DNA of 64,000 nt from Alphaproteobacteria bacterium (GCA_002401695.1 NVTV01000021.1:124001-188000); one strand, 5' to 3'; counted from the stretch's first letter, positions 23,726 to 33,450 are shown. The notes: a model not told the origin generated them from the sequence alone. Program-made: numbers and translations.

Positions 23726-24928
23726 TTAGACGCGCTCAAAAATGCTCGCAATACCTTGACCGACACCTATGCACATTGTTGCAAGAGCCTTATGTCCGCC
23801 TGTTTCATGGAGTTCTTCAATAGCGGTCATAACAATTCTTGTACCAGACATCCCGAGCGGATGCCCAAGCGCTATGGCTCCGCCATTTGGATTTACATGA
23901 GGTGTGTTGTCTCGCAAACCCAACATCCGTAGGGTTGCGAGAGATTGGGATGCAAAAGCTTCATTAATTTCGATCACATCCATATCGCCAATATTATACC
24001 GCATTTTTGCCAACACTTTTTGAGTTGCCGGGCCGGGACCAATACCCATGATACGGGGAGGGACTCCAACGACCGCGCTCGCAACAAATCTTGCCCTTGG
24101 AGTGAGGTGATGACGTTTAACGGCCGCCTCGGATGCAATAATTAATGCTGCTGCCCCGTCATTAATGCCAGAAGAATTTCCTGCAGTAACCGTACCTCCC
24201 TGTTTTACGATAGGCTTTAGCGTTTGTAATACTTCGAAAGAGCTATTGCGGGGGTGTTCATCTGTATCGAAAACAAAGTCCACTTGCTTGCGGCGCGGAA
24301 TGGAAACTGGCACAATCTCTTTTACAAATCGTCCGGATTTGATCGCGATCTCTGCTCTATCTTGGCTGTTTTTTGCAAAGAGATCTTGATCTTCTCTGTT
24401 GATATTAAATTGCTCTGCAACATTTTCAGCCGTTTGCGGCATGGCCTCAGCACCATGTGCGGCCTCTAATTTTGGATTCACAAACCTCCATCCCATTGAC
24501 GTGTCGTAAATTTCGGTTTTTCGGGAAAATGCGTATTCAGATTTTGGCAAAACAAAAGGGGCTCTCGTCATGCTTTCAACACCGCCTGCAATGATCATGT
24601 GTGCATCTTTTGATATTATAGACCGAGCTGCCATAATAATAGAATCCATCCCTGAAGCGCATAAACGATTGACAGTTGTTCCTGGGACCACAGTGCCATA
24701 GTTTGCCAGTAAAACTGCCATGCGAGCAATATTTCGATTGTCTTCTCCGGCTTGGTTGGCACAGCCTAAGATTACATCGTCTACCGCGTCCCAATCGATA
24801 TCTTTGTTGCGTTTTTTTAGCGCTATTAGCGGTATAGCAGCCAAGTCATCGGATCTAATTCCAGATAACGCGCCACCAAATCTGCCAATAGGGGTTCGTA
24901 CAGCATCGCAAATATAAGCTACAGACAT
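23726..24928 (-). CDS. 3-oxoadipyl-CoA/acetyl-CoA thiolase (PcaF/PaaJ type)
   Basis: A 400-residue thiolase with Cys90 (NRLCASGMDS), the histidine motif GHPLGMSGTR and the second cysteine in MCIGVGQG, a complete catalytic set. The N-terminus ICDAVRTPIGRFGGALSGIRSDDLAAIPL and ANQAGEDNRN are characteristic of beta-ketoadipyl-CoA thiolases, which give succinyl-CoA and acetyl-CoA. No ortho-cleavage genes are in the window, so its substrate probably comes from the enoyl-CoA hydratase and 3-hydroxyacyl-CoA dehydrogenase at 36841-39145. It is transcribed leftward, alone, and divergent from the TonB receptor at 25267. Confidence 0.9.
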   Translation of the reverse strand: MSVAYICDAVRTPIGRFGGALSGIRSDDLAAIPLIALKKRNKDIDWDAVDDVILGCANQAGEDNRNIARMAVLLANYGTVVPGTTVNRLCASGMDSIIMAARSIISKDAHMIIAGGVESMTRAPFVLPKSEYAFSRKTEIYDTSMGWRFVNPKLEAAHGAEAMPQTAENVAEQFNINREDQDLFAKNSQDRAEIAIKSGRFVKEIVPVSIPRRKQVDFVFDTDEHPRNSSFEVLQTLKPIVKQGGTVTAGNSSGINDGAAALIIASEAAVKRHHLTPRARFVASAVVGVPPRIMGIGPGPATQKVLAKMRYNIGDMDVIEINEAFASQSLATLRMLGLRDNTPHVNPNGGAIALGHPLGMSGTRIVMTAIEELHETGGHKALATMCIGVGQGIASIFERV

Positions 24929-25266
24929 AATTTCACCTCGATTGAATGATGGGTTCGCGTGTATTTTGTGAACCTAGTAATATGTTTGAAATTAAAAAAA
25001 ATAATCGTATAAGTCAATAAGTCATAAAATAGGGCTAAATAGTACAGTTACATTTCTTTATTTCTTATTTTGAAGCAAATAATTGCTGAACCTCTCAATT
25101 GCTATACTGTTGTATTTTTGCCGCTACCTGGAATTTAATGGCTTGAGCCATGTTGACAGCTTCTTCAAAGTATCATAGTCCATGTTTATGAACTATATAG
25201 CTCACACTTGTTGCAGGCGAACGGTTTGTACAAAATTATAAAACAAATTTTCAACCGGAGGGATTC
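24929..25266. promoter_or_regulatory. Divergent promoter region between thiolase and TonB receptor
   Basis: This 338-base AT-rich gap has no gene. It contains two dyads: GGTTCGC...GTGAACC (one mismatch) at about 24951-24973, just upstream of the thiolase start, and the perfect palindrome TTTGTACAAA at 25225-25234, 33 bases before the receptor. TTGACA at 25153-25158 could be a -35 element but no good -10 is at the right distance. Either dyad could be an operator of the GntR regulator at 39158-39922; none is proven. Confidence 0.35.
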
Positions 25267-27594
25267 ATGGGGAATTTAAAATTATTATACGGAACAACTA
25301 TTTTGTTCAGTTTGGGGTTTGCTGGTGTGGGGCACGCCCAAACATCCGATGAGTCGGAAAGTCAGTCCCGAGTAGGTCTAGACGAAGTTATTGTTACCGC
25401 CGAACGCAGAGAAACAAATTTACAAAGTACTCCACTATCTATCACCGCAGTTGGTGCTGAAGAACTTGAGCAAATGGTTGTTCAGGGTCTGGATGGACTT
25501 TCCGCATTTGTTCCTAATTTAAACATTACTTATTCAGCTGCCTATGGCCGTAGTAATCCCCAGTTCAATATTCGCGGTGTCGGTTCTGGCGTTGTATCAG
25601 GAGGTGCTGTCACTGAGCGGCCAGTGGGCTTATACATTGATGGTTTGTACTATGCTCGTGCGCAAGGGTCATTGTTGTCTGTACTAGACGCAGAATCAAT
25701 TGAGGTATTGCGAGGCCCACAAGGCACTCTTTTTGGTCGAAATTCTACAGGCGGTGCGGTTTCATATTGGTCCAAAATGCCCTCAAATGAATTCGGGGGA
25801 AACATAAAGGCCAAAATTGGCAATTTTGGTCAGAAAGAATTACAGGGTACGGTAAATATTCCCCTTGGGGAAAAGTTGGCCTTGCGGGCGACTGTGGCAA
25901 CACTGGAGCGAGACGGGTATGTCATGCGTGGTGACGTGGACTTAGGAAATGTAGATGATAGTGTCCAAAGGTTTCAGCTACGGTATACTCCAAGTGATAA
26001 TTTAATTGTTGATCTAGGATATTCGCATTCAAAAACTAAGACGAATGGTGATGCAAGAGATATCACGGAATTTAATTTGGGGGCGTCTGGCGCACCAGGC
26101 GGTGCCTTCGGCGCATTAAATTTGCTTCTAGTTAATCAAGGGGCTGCGCCACTTGTAGAAGATGATCCACGGATAGTGTTAGATGGTTTTACCGTTGCGA
26201 ACTATTGTATTTTGGATGATCCCAATCCATTCACGGTAGGGCCCGAATGCGATACTTCGTTAGAAGCGGATATGAATGTGATGAATGCCCGAGTAGTTTG
26301 GGACATCAACGATGAATTTACGCTAACGTCGATCACTGGTCGGATAGCGGGGGATCAGGAATCAAACAATGATTGGGTCTGGACTGGAGCATACCGCCGC
26401 CCATTCAGTTTTGATTTTGAAAGTATCTCACAAGAGTTCCAGCTAAACTATAATACGGATAGATTGAAGGCTGTGGCAGGTACAGTGTATTTTCACGAAA
26501 ATGCGAGGGAATCTGAAGTTACAACTGAGGTGACGCGTGGGAGTGGATCCTTCATATTGACTGAAGCTGAAATAATTGCCGGTCGAAGCATTACTCGGCG
26601 TGATGAGGATTACCAATCAATTGTAGACGCGTATGGAATTTATGCGCAAGCTACTTATTCGCTGACGGATAAGTTGGATCTCACGGCTGGTCTACGTTAC
26701 AGTGCTGATAAAAAGGAAGTGAATATTCGTTATAACCCAACGGCGGATGACCCGCGCGATGAAACGGGTGGTGGCGACGATAGTTGGGATTCATTAGATT
26801 GGCGCGCTGCTGCGGCTTACCAAATGACAGACAATTTCATGATTTATGCATCTGCGACCAAAGCGTACAAGGCTGGCATCGCGAATGATGCATCAATCGA
26901 GAACCGTTCGAATACAGAAAATGTAATCGTTTTTGTACCACCCGAAAAAGCTCTTGGATATGAAGCAGGTATTCGGTCAGAATGGTTTGATAATAGACTT
27001 CGTTTAAATCTAACGGCTTATAAGACTGCCTATACAGACAGGCAGTCAGCACGATTAGTGACAGATCCGACAAGTGGTATATTGGTAATTGAAACTGTGA
27101 GTTTGGGTGACGTTGATTTTTGGGGCGGCGAGGGCGAAATTACGCTCGCGGTTACCGATGAATTATTGCTCACTGGTAGCTTTGGGCTTTCTGACTATAA
27201 GCAACTTGACGATCCTGATGCCGTGTTGACGCAGGTGCCAAGTGAAAGCTTTACTCTGGGCGCGAATTATGCATTTGATTTAGATTCTGGCGATGAGCTA
27301 GTCGCCTCTCTAAAATACGCTTGGGTGGCCGAAACTTATAGTAGAACTGGTGATGCAGACGACTTTAGACAAGCCGTCAATGACGCGTATAGCTTACTCA
27401 ACGGACGAATTGAGTATACGCCCGAGCATGGTAATTGGTCGGTCGCGGTATACGGCGCAAATTTGTTGGATAAGAATTATTCTAGCAGCGCAATAACGCA
27501 AACTTTCCACATTGGTTTTGGTGATCGAAATGTGGTTGGCCGTTACGTTGGCCGGCCTCGATCCGTGGGCGCTGAATTAAAAGTGAATTTTTAA
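25267..27594 (+). CDS. TonB-dependent outer-membrane receptor of second catabolic cluster
   Basis: A 775-residue receptor with a signal peptide cut after GVGHAQ (about residue 25), the plug start VIVTAERRETNLQSTPLSIT, the plug motif EVLRGPQGTLFGRNSTGGA, and a barrel ending ELKVNF with a terminal phenylalanine. There is no N-terminal signalling domain. It opens the second catabolic cluster, followed 82 bases later by a tannase-family lipoprotein, so receptor and esterase probably work together on an ester too large for porins. CGGAGG is a strong ribosome site 6 bases upstream of the ATG. Confidence 0.9.
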   Translation: MGNLKLLYGTTILFSLGFAGVGHAQTSDESESQSRVGLDEVIVTAERRETNLQSTPLSITAVGAEELEQMVVQGLDGLSAFVPNLNITYSAAYGRSNPQFNIRGVGSGVVSGGAVTERPVGLYIDGLYYARAQGSLLSVLDAESIEVLRGPQGTLFGRNSTGGAVSYWSKMPSNEFGGNIKAKIGNFGQKELQGTVNIPLGEKLALRATVATLERDGYVMRGDVDLGNVDDSVQRFQLRYTPSDNLIVDLGYSHSKTKTNGDARDITEFNLGASGAPGGAFGALNLLLVNQGAAPLVEDDPRIVLDGFTVANYCILDDPNPFTVGPECDTSLEADMNVMNARVVWDINDEFTLTSITGRIAGDQESNNDWVWTGAYRRPFSFDFESISQEFQLNYNTDRLKAVAGTVYFHENARESEVTTEVTRGSGSFILTEAEIIAGRSITRRDEDYQSIVDAYGIYAQATYSLTDKLDLTAGLRYSADKKEVNIRYNPTADDPRDETGGGDDSWDSLDWRAAAAYQMTDNFMIYASATKAYKAGIANDASIENRSNTENVIVFVPPEKALGYEAGIRSEWFDNRLRLNLTAYKTAYTDRQSARLVTDPTSGILVIETVSLGDVDFWGGEGEITLAVTDELLLTGSFGLSDYKQLDDPDAVLTQVPSESFTLGANYAFDLDSGDELVASLKYAWVAETYSRTGDADDFRQAVNDAYSLLNGRIEYTPEHGNWSVAVYGANLLDKNYSSSAITQTFHIGFGDRNVVGRYVGRPRSVGAELKVNF

Positions 27595-27605
27595 TTGAAA
27601 ACACT

Positions 27606-27634
27606 CCCCCCTTGGCTTTGGGCTTGGGGGGGGG
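27606..27634 (+). terminator. C-run/G-run hairpin after TonB receptor
   Basis: Six C (27606-27611) face nine G (27626-27634) just after the receptor stop. The stem is strong but no U-tract follows, so it may act as a partial terminator or mRNA-stabilising hairpin between receptor and esterase genes. Confidence 0.35.
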
Positions 27635-27676
27635 TAACTTTGCTATTACCTCTTTCTTCTACACTAGGTCGGATAC

Positions 27677-29362
27677 ATGAAACTTAATAAATATTATTCT
27701 GCAATTTTATCGTTATCCATTTATGGTTTAAGCGCTTGTCATTCTTATGAGGGCGCTAATTCTACTGGTGTTTGCGCAGATTTATTGAGCAAAACCATTT
27801 CTGAACTTGATATGATGGTTATCTCTGCGAAATTGCTTGCGGTCTCTGATGATCACCCAGAGCAATGTTTAGTTGATGGGGAAATCAATCGGCGTACCGG
27901 AATTGATGGGCAAGAGTATGTGATACGATTTAGATTACGTCTTCCAACCAAAATCTGGAATGGTAACCTTTACGCTGCGGGAGGGGGGGGAATAAATGGG
28001 CGTTTGGTTGATCCAAAGGCTCTAGTGTCAGAAGGGTATGCGACTCTCGGTACTGATAGTGGTCACGACAATGAAAAAAATAGCCGGGCTAAATCTGGGG
28101 GAATAGCTGCGTTCGGGGTTGACCCTCAAGCAAGAATTGATTTTGGATACAATGCTTATGACGTAGTGACGCGATCCGCTAAAGCCGTAATTCAGATGTT
28201 TTACGGAAAAAATCCTGAGTATTCTTACTATGTTGGTTGTAGTGAAGGTGGAAGAGAGGGCTTAGTATTGTCTCAAAGATTTCCCGAACATTATGATGGG
28301 ATTGTTGCGGGGGCGCCAGTATTACATTTGCCTTTAGGCCCAATGTCTGGTGTCTACACGACCCAAATATTTGCCGATCTCGCGCAACAAATGAACATTA
28401 CTTTGCCCAATGGTGATCCGGACATTGCTCGCACTTTTAGTGATCCAGATTTGATGATTGTGCGTGAAAGTGTTTTGAATGCATGTGATGCTTTAGATGG
28501 GTTGAAAGACGGTATCGTCAACGATATGGCGCGTTGCCAGACGGCTAGAGTTCTGCCGGAACTAACATCAATGATCTGTGAAGATGAAAAAGCCGATTCC
28601 TGTCTACTTTCAATTCAAGTCAAAGCCATTCAAAAAGCGATGCGTGGCCCCGTTAACTCTTCGGGACGTCAACTGTATGCCGATTGGCCTTGGGACGGCG
28701 GCATTAGCGGGTTTGATGGAAAAAAATATAACATGGGTTGGCGTTCAGGGTGGCTTGGTCGTAGTGGGGATGGCGCACGATCTGCAATGAAGCTGAGCTA
28801 TGCACCCGTTCTTGCTGTTTTGTATTCTACCCCGCCACAAACCCCTATCGGGAGAGCGGACGCACTTGAGTATTCTCTATCTTATAATTTTGATACGGAC
28901 CCATCACTAATTTGGGCTGTTGATGAGATTTATAATCAATCTCCAGCAGATTTATTTTTTTCTGACCAGACGAATCTTACACCTTTTAAGGCTGCTGGGG
29001 GTAAATTAATTATATACCATGGCGCTAGCGATTCATCGGTTTCGATGAATGATACTCGTAATTGGTTTAAACAAGCAATGCAGGATACAGACGGTGGGAT
29101 TGATAGTTTTTCTCGATTATATTTAGTACCTGGTATGGGGCACTGTCGCGGAGGGCCTTCAACTGATACGTTTGATCTGTTCGCTCAAGTGACAAACTGG
29201 GTCGAGCGAGGGATAGCTCCAGAATCAGTTGTCGCTACAGCGTCAAAGCCTGAGTATTTCAATGTTTCAGAGCGGAGCCGACCCATATGTCCGTTCCCAA
29301 AACAGGCAATTTATAATGGGACTGGAAATGTAAATATTGCCGACAGTTTTTCCTGTAAGTGA
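27677..29362 (+). CDS. Tannase/feruloyl esterase family lipoprotein
   Basis: A 561-residue member of the tannase/feruloyl esterase family (PF07519 type). The signal sequence ends in a lipobox-like GLSAC at residues 17-21, so it is probably lipid-anchored in the envelope. The family's CS-D-HC arrangement is intact: Cys188-Ser189 in GCSEGGREG, an aspartate in GASDSSVSM, and His489-Cys490 in GMGHCRGGP, where the two cysteines form a disulfide beside the triad. Members hydrolyse gallate, ferulate or other aromatic esters, and mono-hydroxyethyl terephthalate in some cases. It lies between the receptor and a second hydrolase; the exact ester is unknown. Confidence 0.88.
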   Translation: MKLNKYYSAILSLSIYGLSACHSYEGANSTGVCADLLSKTISELDMMVISAKLLAVSDDHPEQCLVDGEINRRTGIDGQEYVIRFRLRLPTKIWNGNLYAAGGGGINGRLVDPKALVSEGYATLGTDSGHDNEKNSRAKSGGIAAFGVDPQARIDFGYNAYDVVTRSAKAVIQMFYGKNPEYSYYVGCSEGGREGLVLSQRFPEHYDGIVAGAPVLHLPLGPMSGVYTTQIFADLAQQMNITLPNGDPDIARTFSDPDLMIVRESVLNACDALDGLKDGIVNDMARCQTARVLPELTSMICEDEKADSCLLSIQVKAIQKAMRGPVNSSGRQLYADWPWDGGISGFDGKKYNMGWRSGWLGRSGDGARSAMKLSYAPVLAVLYSTPPQTPIGRADALEYSLSYNFDTDPSLIWAVDEIYNQSPADLFFSDQTNLTPFKAAGGKLIIYHGASDSSVSMNDTRNWFKQAMQDTDGGIDSFSRLYLVPGMGHCRGGPSTDTFDLFAQVTNWVERGIAPESVVATASKPEYFNVSERSRPICPFPKQAIYNGTGNVNIADSFSCK

Positions 29363-29371
29363 GGGTGTATT

Positions 29372-30340
29372 GTGAAGTATTGTCGCAAAGAATTTAAGAC
29401 CTCAGTTCATCGTCGCAGCTTGTGCCTTGGACTCATGCTGGCAGTGACTTTTGGCGCTTGTGCCCCAGCAAAAAAAATAGTGCCTATTGATACAGAGCAA
29501 AGTATTCAAATTATTCCTGCTCAAAATGTTTGGGTAAATGTTCCTCCGCAAAAAGAAGTTATTGAGGGATATGTAGATGTTGAAGGGGCCCGTCTGTGGT
29601 ATTGGGATACAGGCGGAGAAGGGGTTCCTATTGTTCTGGTCCACCCTGTAAGTGGAAGCGCTCTGATCTGGGGTTATCAGCAACCAGAATTTGTTGATGC
29701 AGGCTTCCGGGTAATTGCGTACTCTAGGCGTGGGCATCATGGTACTCAGGTTTCGGTAACGGGAAAAATGCCATCAGCTTCGGCGGATTTGCTTGAAATT
29801 GCGAAGCATCTTAAATTAGAGAAGTTCCATGTTGTTGGGATGGGGGGAGGCGCCGGACTACTTTCCGATTTTGCGATATCTTACCCAGAGCGCTTATTAA
29901 GTTTAGTAATCGGTTGTACCATAGGTGAGACAGGAGATGAAGGTTACACTTCCTCAAACAACACGCTTTTGCCAAGAGAATTTTGGGGTTTGCCAGCGTG
30001 GTTAAAGGAGTTGGGACCGGTTTATCGAGATAGCAACCCAACAGGGGTTCAGGAATGGATCGCCCTGGAAGAACAATCCTCTTCTGAGCGTATTCGCGCA
30101 CCAAGGCAGAATGATCTGAAACCTTCATCTTTAAAAGAAATAGACTTGCCTGTGCTTTTATTCACTGGTGATGCTGACTTGTATATGCCGCCATCACGCC
30201 TTCGATCCTTTTCGACGTACTGGAAAAATCCTGAAATGGCAATATTTTTAGAAGCTGGACATGCGCCTTATTGGGAGCAACCCATAGGGTTCAATAATGT
30301 TGTTTTGGATTTCATGAAACGTCATAACGGTGAGCACTAA
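29372..30340 (+). CDS. Alpha/beta-hydrolase-fold lipoprotein lacking the nucleophilic serine
   Basis: A 322-residue alpha/beta fold protein from GTG at 29372, with a lipobox-like TFGAC near residue 32. The nucleophile elbow, normally G-x-S-x-G, reads GMGGG with glycine (Gly158) where serine belongs; the acid (Asp269 in TGDADLYMPP) and histidine (His297 in AGHAPYWEQP) are kept. The HPVSGSALIW loop replaces the usual HG oxyanion motif. Thus it is either non-hydrolytic (binding protein or lyase using Asp/His) or inactive. It starts ten bases after the tannase stop and is co-transcribed with it. The fold is clear; the function is not. Confidence 0.8.
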   Translation: MKYCRKEFKTSVHRRSLCLGLMLAVTFGACAPAKKIVPIDTEQSIQIIPAQNVWVNVPPQKEVIEGYVDVEGARLWYWDTGGEGVPIVLVHPVSGSALIWGYQQPEFVDAGFRVIAYSRRGHHGTQVSVTGKMPSASADLLEIAKHLKLEKFHVVGMGGGAGLLSDFAISYPERLLSLVIGCTIGETGDEGYTSSNNTLLPREFWGLPAWLKELGPVYRDSNPTGVQEWIALEEQSSSERIRAPRQNDLKPSSLKEIDLPVLLFTGDADLYMPPSRLRSFSTYWKNPEMAIFLEAGHAPYWEQPIGFNNVVLDFMKRHNGEH

Positions 30341-30458
30341 ACATCATAAAGGTCATAAAACTAGTTGATAAACCTTTGTGATGAGTATAGTTAAGAGATA
30401 GGGTTGAATGGGTCACATTCAACATACGAATTGTCCCAATTTTGTGAGGAATTCTATT

Positions 30459-31805
30459 GTGAGTGAACAGAAAAAGGAACCTTTGAGTACCAATCAAATT
30501 TCCGACACTGATGCTCGTGTTTTGGATGCTGCGTACAACAAAATTTCTTGGCATATCATACCATTGTTGATTTTGGGCTACATAGTGGCCCACTTGGATC
30601 GTTCAAATATCGGATTTGCACGAATTCAAATGCTTGGAGATTTGGGTCTTTCCGAGGTGATTTACGGATTGGGCGCGGGGCTTTTCTATCTTGGCTATAG
30701 CATGTTCGAGATTCCTAGTAATTTGTTGTTGAAAAAAATTGGTGCTCGCCTGACTTTTGCGCGGATTATGATTATCTGGGCGATTATTTCCGCAAGCTTT
30801 GCGCTTGTTACATCGGCAATTGGATTCACCGTATTGAGATTTTTGCTTGGGTGTGCAGAGGCCGGTTTCTTCCCTGGTGTGTTGCTTTATATTACGTTTT
30901 GGATTCCCGCCCGAAGAAGGGCGAGGTTCACAGCTCTGTTTATGTCCGCTCTCGTTATTTCTGGGCTTATAGGGGCTCCAATATCCGGTTTGATATTAGG
31001 AAATTTGGATGGGTTCATAGGTTTGCGGGGGTGGCAGTGGTTGTTTATCATAGAGGCTATTCCGTCTGTAATTCTTGGAATTATCGTCATGATCTGGATG
31101 TCGGATGAACCTAGTCAAGCATCGTGGTTGACTGAGAAAGAAAAGACACTTGTTCGGGGTGATTTGGAAAAAGAAAACAATGCCACCATAGCGTCTGGTG
31201 AGAAGCGTAGTCAGTCACTGGGGGAAACATTTAAAGATTACCGGCTTTATGTATTAGGCATGATGGCCGCCGCGCTGGTTTCAGGGATAGGTGGACTCGC
31301 ATTTTGGTTGCCTGCTATTTTAAGGCAGGCGGGCGTGGAAAACGTGACAACCTTAGGCTTTCTTGCTGGATTGCCATACTTAATCGCCCTTGTTGCACAG
31401 CAATGGGTTGCGCATCATTCGGATAAAGTTGGGGAGCGTCGGTGGCATGTCGCGATATGCGCCATAATTTGCGGAACATCTTGGCTGTTATTGCCGTTTT
31501 TCTCCGATCAACCACTATGGTCGCTTCTATTTCTTACATCTGCTTGCGTAGGTGCATTCGGTGCGACAGGCCCATTTTGGTCTATGCCGGCTGACATTTT
31601 ATCAAGATCAGCATCGGCTGGCGGCATTGCAATAGTGTCATCGATTGGCGCTATGTTTGCATTCTTAAGTCCAATCATTGTTGGCTGGGGGGCGGATAAA
31701 ACGGGCTCGCTTGCTTTGGGGCAAATATATTACGGGTGTCTGTTTTTAGTTGCCGCAATGGTTTTGATAGTTGGGACCCGGTCGCAAAAAGCTCTCAAAA
31801 AATAA
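30459..31805 (+). CDS. MFS transporter, anion:cation symporter family
   Basis: A twelve-helix transporter of about 448 residues. The GTG at 30459 (MSEQKKEPLS) follows GAGGA by eight bases; an ATG at 30408 with AGGG upstream would add 17 residues and cannot be excluded. The first loop HLDRSNIGFARIQM is the hallmark of the anion:cation symporter group (tartrate, phthalate, galactarate and similar carboxylates), and GCAEAGFFPGVLLYITFW follows in helix 4. It probably imports the acid released by the preceding esterases into the cytoplasm. Confidence 0.87.
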   Translation: MSEQKKEPLSTNQISDTDARVLDAAYNKISWHIIPLLILGYIVAHLDRSNIGFARIQMLGDLGLSEVIYGLGAGLFYLGYSMFEIPSNLLLKKIGARLTFARIMIIWAIISASFALVTSAIGFTVLRFLLGCAEAGFFPGVLLYITFWIPARRRARFTALFMSALVISGLIGAPISGLILGNLDGFIGLRGWQWLFIIEAIPSVILGIIVMIWMSDEPSQASWLTEKEKTLVRGDLEKENNATIASGEKRSQSLGETFKDYRLYVLGMMAAALVSGIGGLAFWLPAILRQAGVENVTTLGFLAGLPYLIALVAQQWVAHHSDKVGERRWHVAICAIICGTSWLLLPFFSDQPLWSLLFLTSACVGAFGATGPFWSMPADILSRSASAGGIAIVSSIGAMFAFLSPIIVGWGADKTGSLALGQIYYGCLFLVAAMVLIVGTRSQKALKK

Positions 31806-31840
31806 CAATATAAGGTATTTCAAAATGCGAGGAATTAAAG

Positions 31841-32299
31841 ATGTTAACTGATATCAAAGACGGTACCGAAATATTGCCGGTGAAGGATGGGCTGATCGAA
31901 TTTAGCCAAGAGGATATTGGTGGGCTGCATCTATTGGGCAGTTTTTGTAATGCCTGCAATGAGGTCTCTATGGGCACTAACGCCTTGTGCATGAATTGCG
32001 GCGGTAAGGAAATCAAGACAATACGTTTGTCCCGTGATGGCGTCCTGTGGTCCTACACGATTATTCGACATCGCCCACCGGGTGATTACCTCGGAGAAGA
32101 CGAGTTTAAGCCATTTGGGCTGGGATTAGTTGAGCTTGATGACGGAATTAAAATTATGGCTCCAATGGAGGGCGCTGTGGATGCCTTTCACATTGGTATG
32201 AAGTTGGTCTTGCGGCCATGGGTTTTGGTATCGAAAGATGGTCAAAATTATTTGGCGTTTAGATATGCCGAACAAGGTGAATTGGAAGTCAAATGTTAG
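31841..32299 (+). CDS. Zn-ribbon/OB-fold protein (DUF35)
   Basis: A 152-residue protein with an N-terminal zinc ribbon (CNACNEVSMGTNALCMNC, four cysteines) and a C-terminal OB fold (LWSYTIIRHRPPG, FGLGLVELDDGIKIM). Such proteins bind thiolase-like partners; in steroid side-chain degradation the DUF35 partner of Ltp2 is required for retro-aldol cleavage. Here it overlaps the following thiolase-like gene by seven bases, so the two very likely form one enzyme complex. Confidence 0.88.
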   Translation: MLTDIKDGTEILPVKDGLIEFSQEDIGGLHLLGSFCNACNEVSMGTNALCMNCGGKEIKTIRLSRDGVLWSYTIIRHRPPGDYLGEDEFKPFGLGLVELDDGIKIMAPMEGAVDAFHIGMKLVLRPWVLVSKDGQNYLAFRYAEQGELEVKC

Positions 32300-33441
32300 A
32301 TTCAGATATTGTAATCGTAGGCGCAGGTATCCATCCCTTTGGTCGTTTCGAAACGAGTGCAGAGGAGATGGGGGCGATGGCTGCCAGTCAAGCGTTGGAA
32401 GACGCAGGACTTAAGTGGCAAGACATCGATGCGGCTTATCTTTCGCGTATGTATTTGCCTGCAACATCTGGCGCTAGAATACTTCGTAATTTGGGCGGAA
32501 CAGATATGTCAATTGTTGATGTGGAAGCTGCTTGTGCGAGTGGGGGCGTTGCCTTGAGGCAAGCCGTCTTAGCGATAAAATCGGGCGAGGTTGATACGGT
32601 ACTCGTTTTAGGTGCTGAAAAGATGCCTCGTGGGTTTATGGATCCTACCATGATCTACAGGCCATGGCAGATAAAAATGGGGATGTCGGTGAACCCTAGT
32701 TATTGGTCAATGCGCGCTATGCGCCATATGCATGAACACGGCACGACTGACGAACAAATCGCAATGGTCGCATACAAAAACCATAAGAATAGCGTTCACA
32801 ATCCAAATGCTATGTACCGTAAGGAATTTAGTATGGAACAAATTCTGAATTCTCGTCTCGTATGTGATCCTATCCGTTTACTGGAAATTTGCGCGGCAAA
32901 TGATGGGGCTGCATGTGTCGTAGTAACTACTGGGAAAAAGGCTCGAGAGTTGGGTGCGCGCCATGTGAAAGTTGCATCATGTATTCATACAATAGCGAGG
33001 TACTCAGCTGATTTCCGATGTCCAGCTGAGAGTATGAGTTCAAAGATAGAAAATCCTGGGCCTACAGAAGTGACTGCTCAAAAAGCTTTTGAAGTGGCTG
33101 GGATAGGTTCGAAGGATATTCACTGTTTCGAGGTGCAAGATACAGACGCTTTCTGCGAAATAGAAATATATGAAGAACTGGGCCTGTGCGCTGTTGGTGA
33201 GGGCGGGGCATTTGTTGAATCCGGAGCCACTGAAATAAATGGTAGTACACCAGTCAATATGAGTGGCGGTTTGATTAGTAAGGGCGAGCCTGTTGGGGCT
33301 TCGCACTTAGCTCAGGTTGTTGAAATTGTATCTCAACTACGCGCAGATTCTGGGCTGAGGCAGGTGGAAGGTGCAAAAACTGGGCTTGCACATGTTCTCG
33401 GAGCGGGTGGTAATTGCGCGGTTACCATTTTAACCGTCTAG
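32293..33441 (+). CDS. Thiolase-superfamily protein (SCP-x/Ltp2-like), partner of DUF35 protein
   Basis: A 382-residue thiolase-like protein with the N-terminal GAGIHPFGRFE, a reactive-cysteine motif DVEAACASGGVALRQA and the C-terminal GLAHVLGAGGNCAV. The usual GHPxGATG histidine motif is replaced by SKGEPVGASHLAQ, as in lipid-transfer-protein-like thiolases and aldolases. With the coupled DUF35 protein it may catalyse thiolysis or retro-aldol cleavage of a branched or hydroxylated acyl-CoA. Substrate unknown. It is followed after nine bases by the GST gene. Confidence 0.85.
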   Translation: MLDSDIVIVGAGIHPFGRFETSAEEMGAMAASQALEDAGLKWQDIDAAYLSRMYLPATSGARILRNLGGTDMSIVDVEAACASGGVALRQAVLAIKSGEVDTVLVLGAEKMPRGFMDPTMIYRPWQIKMGMSVNPSYWSMRAMRHMHEHGTTDEQIAMVAYKNHKNSVHNPNAMYRKEFSMEQILNSRLVCDPIRLLEICAANDGAACVVVTTGKKARELGARHVKVASCIHTIARYSADFRCPAESMSSKIENPGPTEVTAQKAFEVAGIGSKDIHCFEVQDTDAFCEIEIYEELGLCAVGEGGAFVESGATEINGSTPVNMSGGLISKGEPVGASHLAQVVEIVSQLRADSGLRQVEGAKTGLAHVLGAGGNCAVTILTV

Positions 33442-33450
33442 GAGGTCAGT

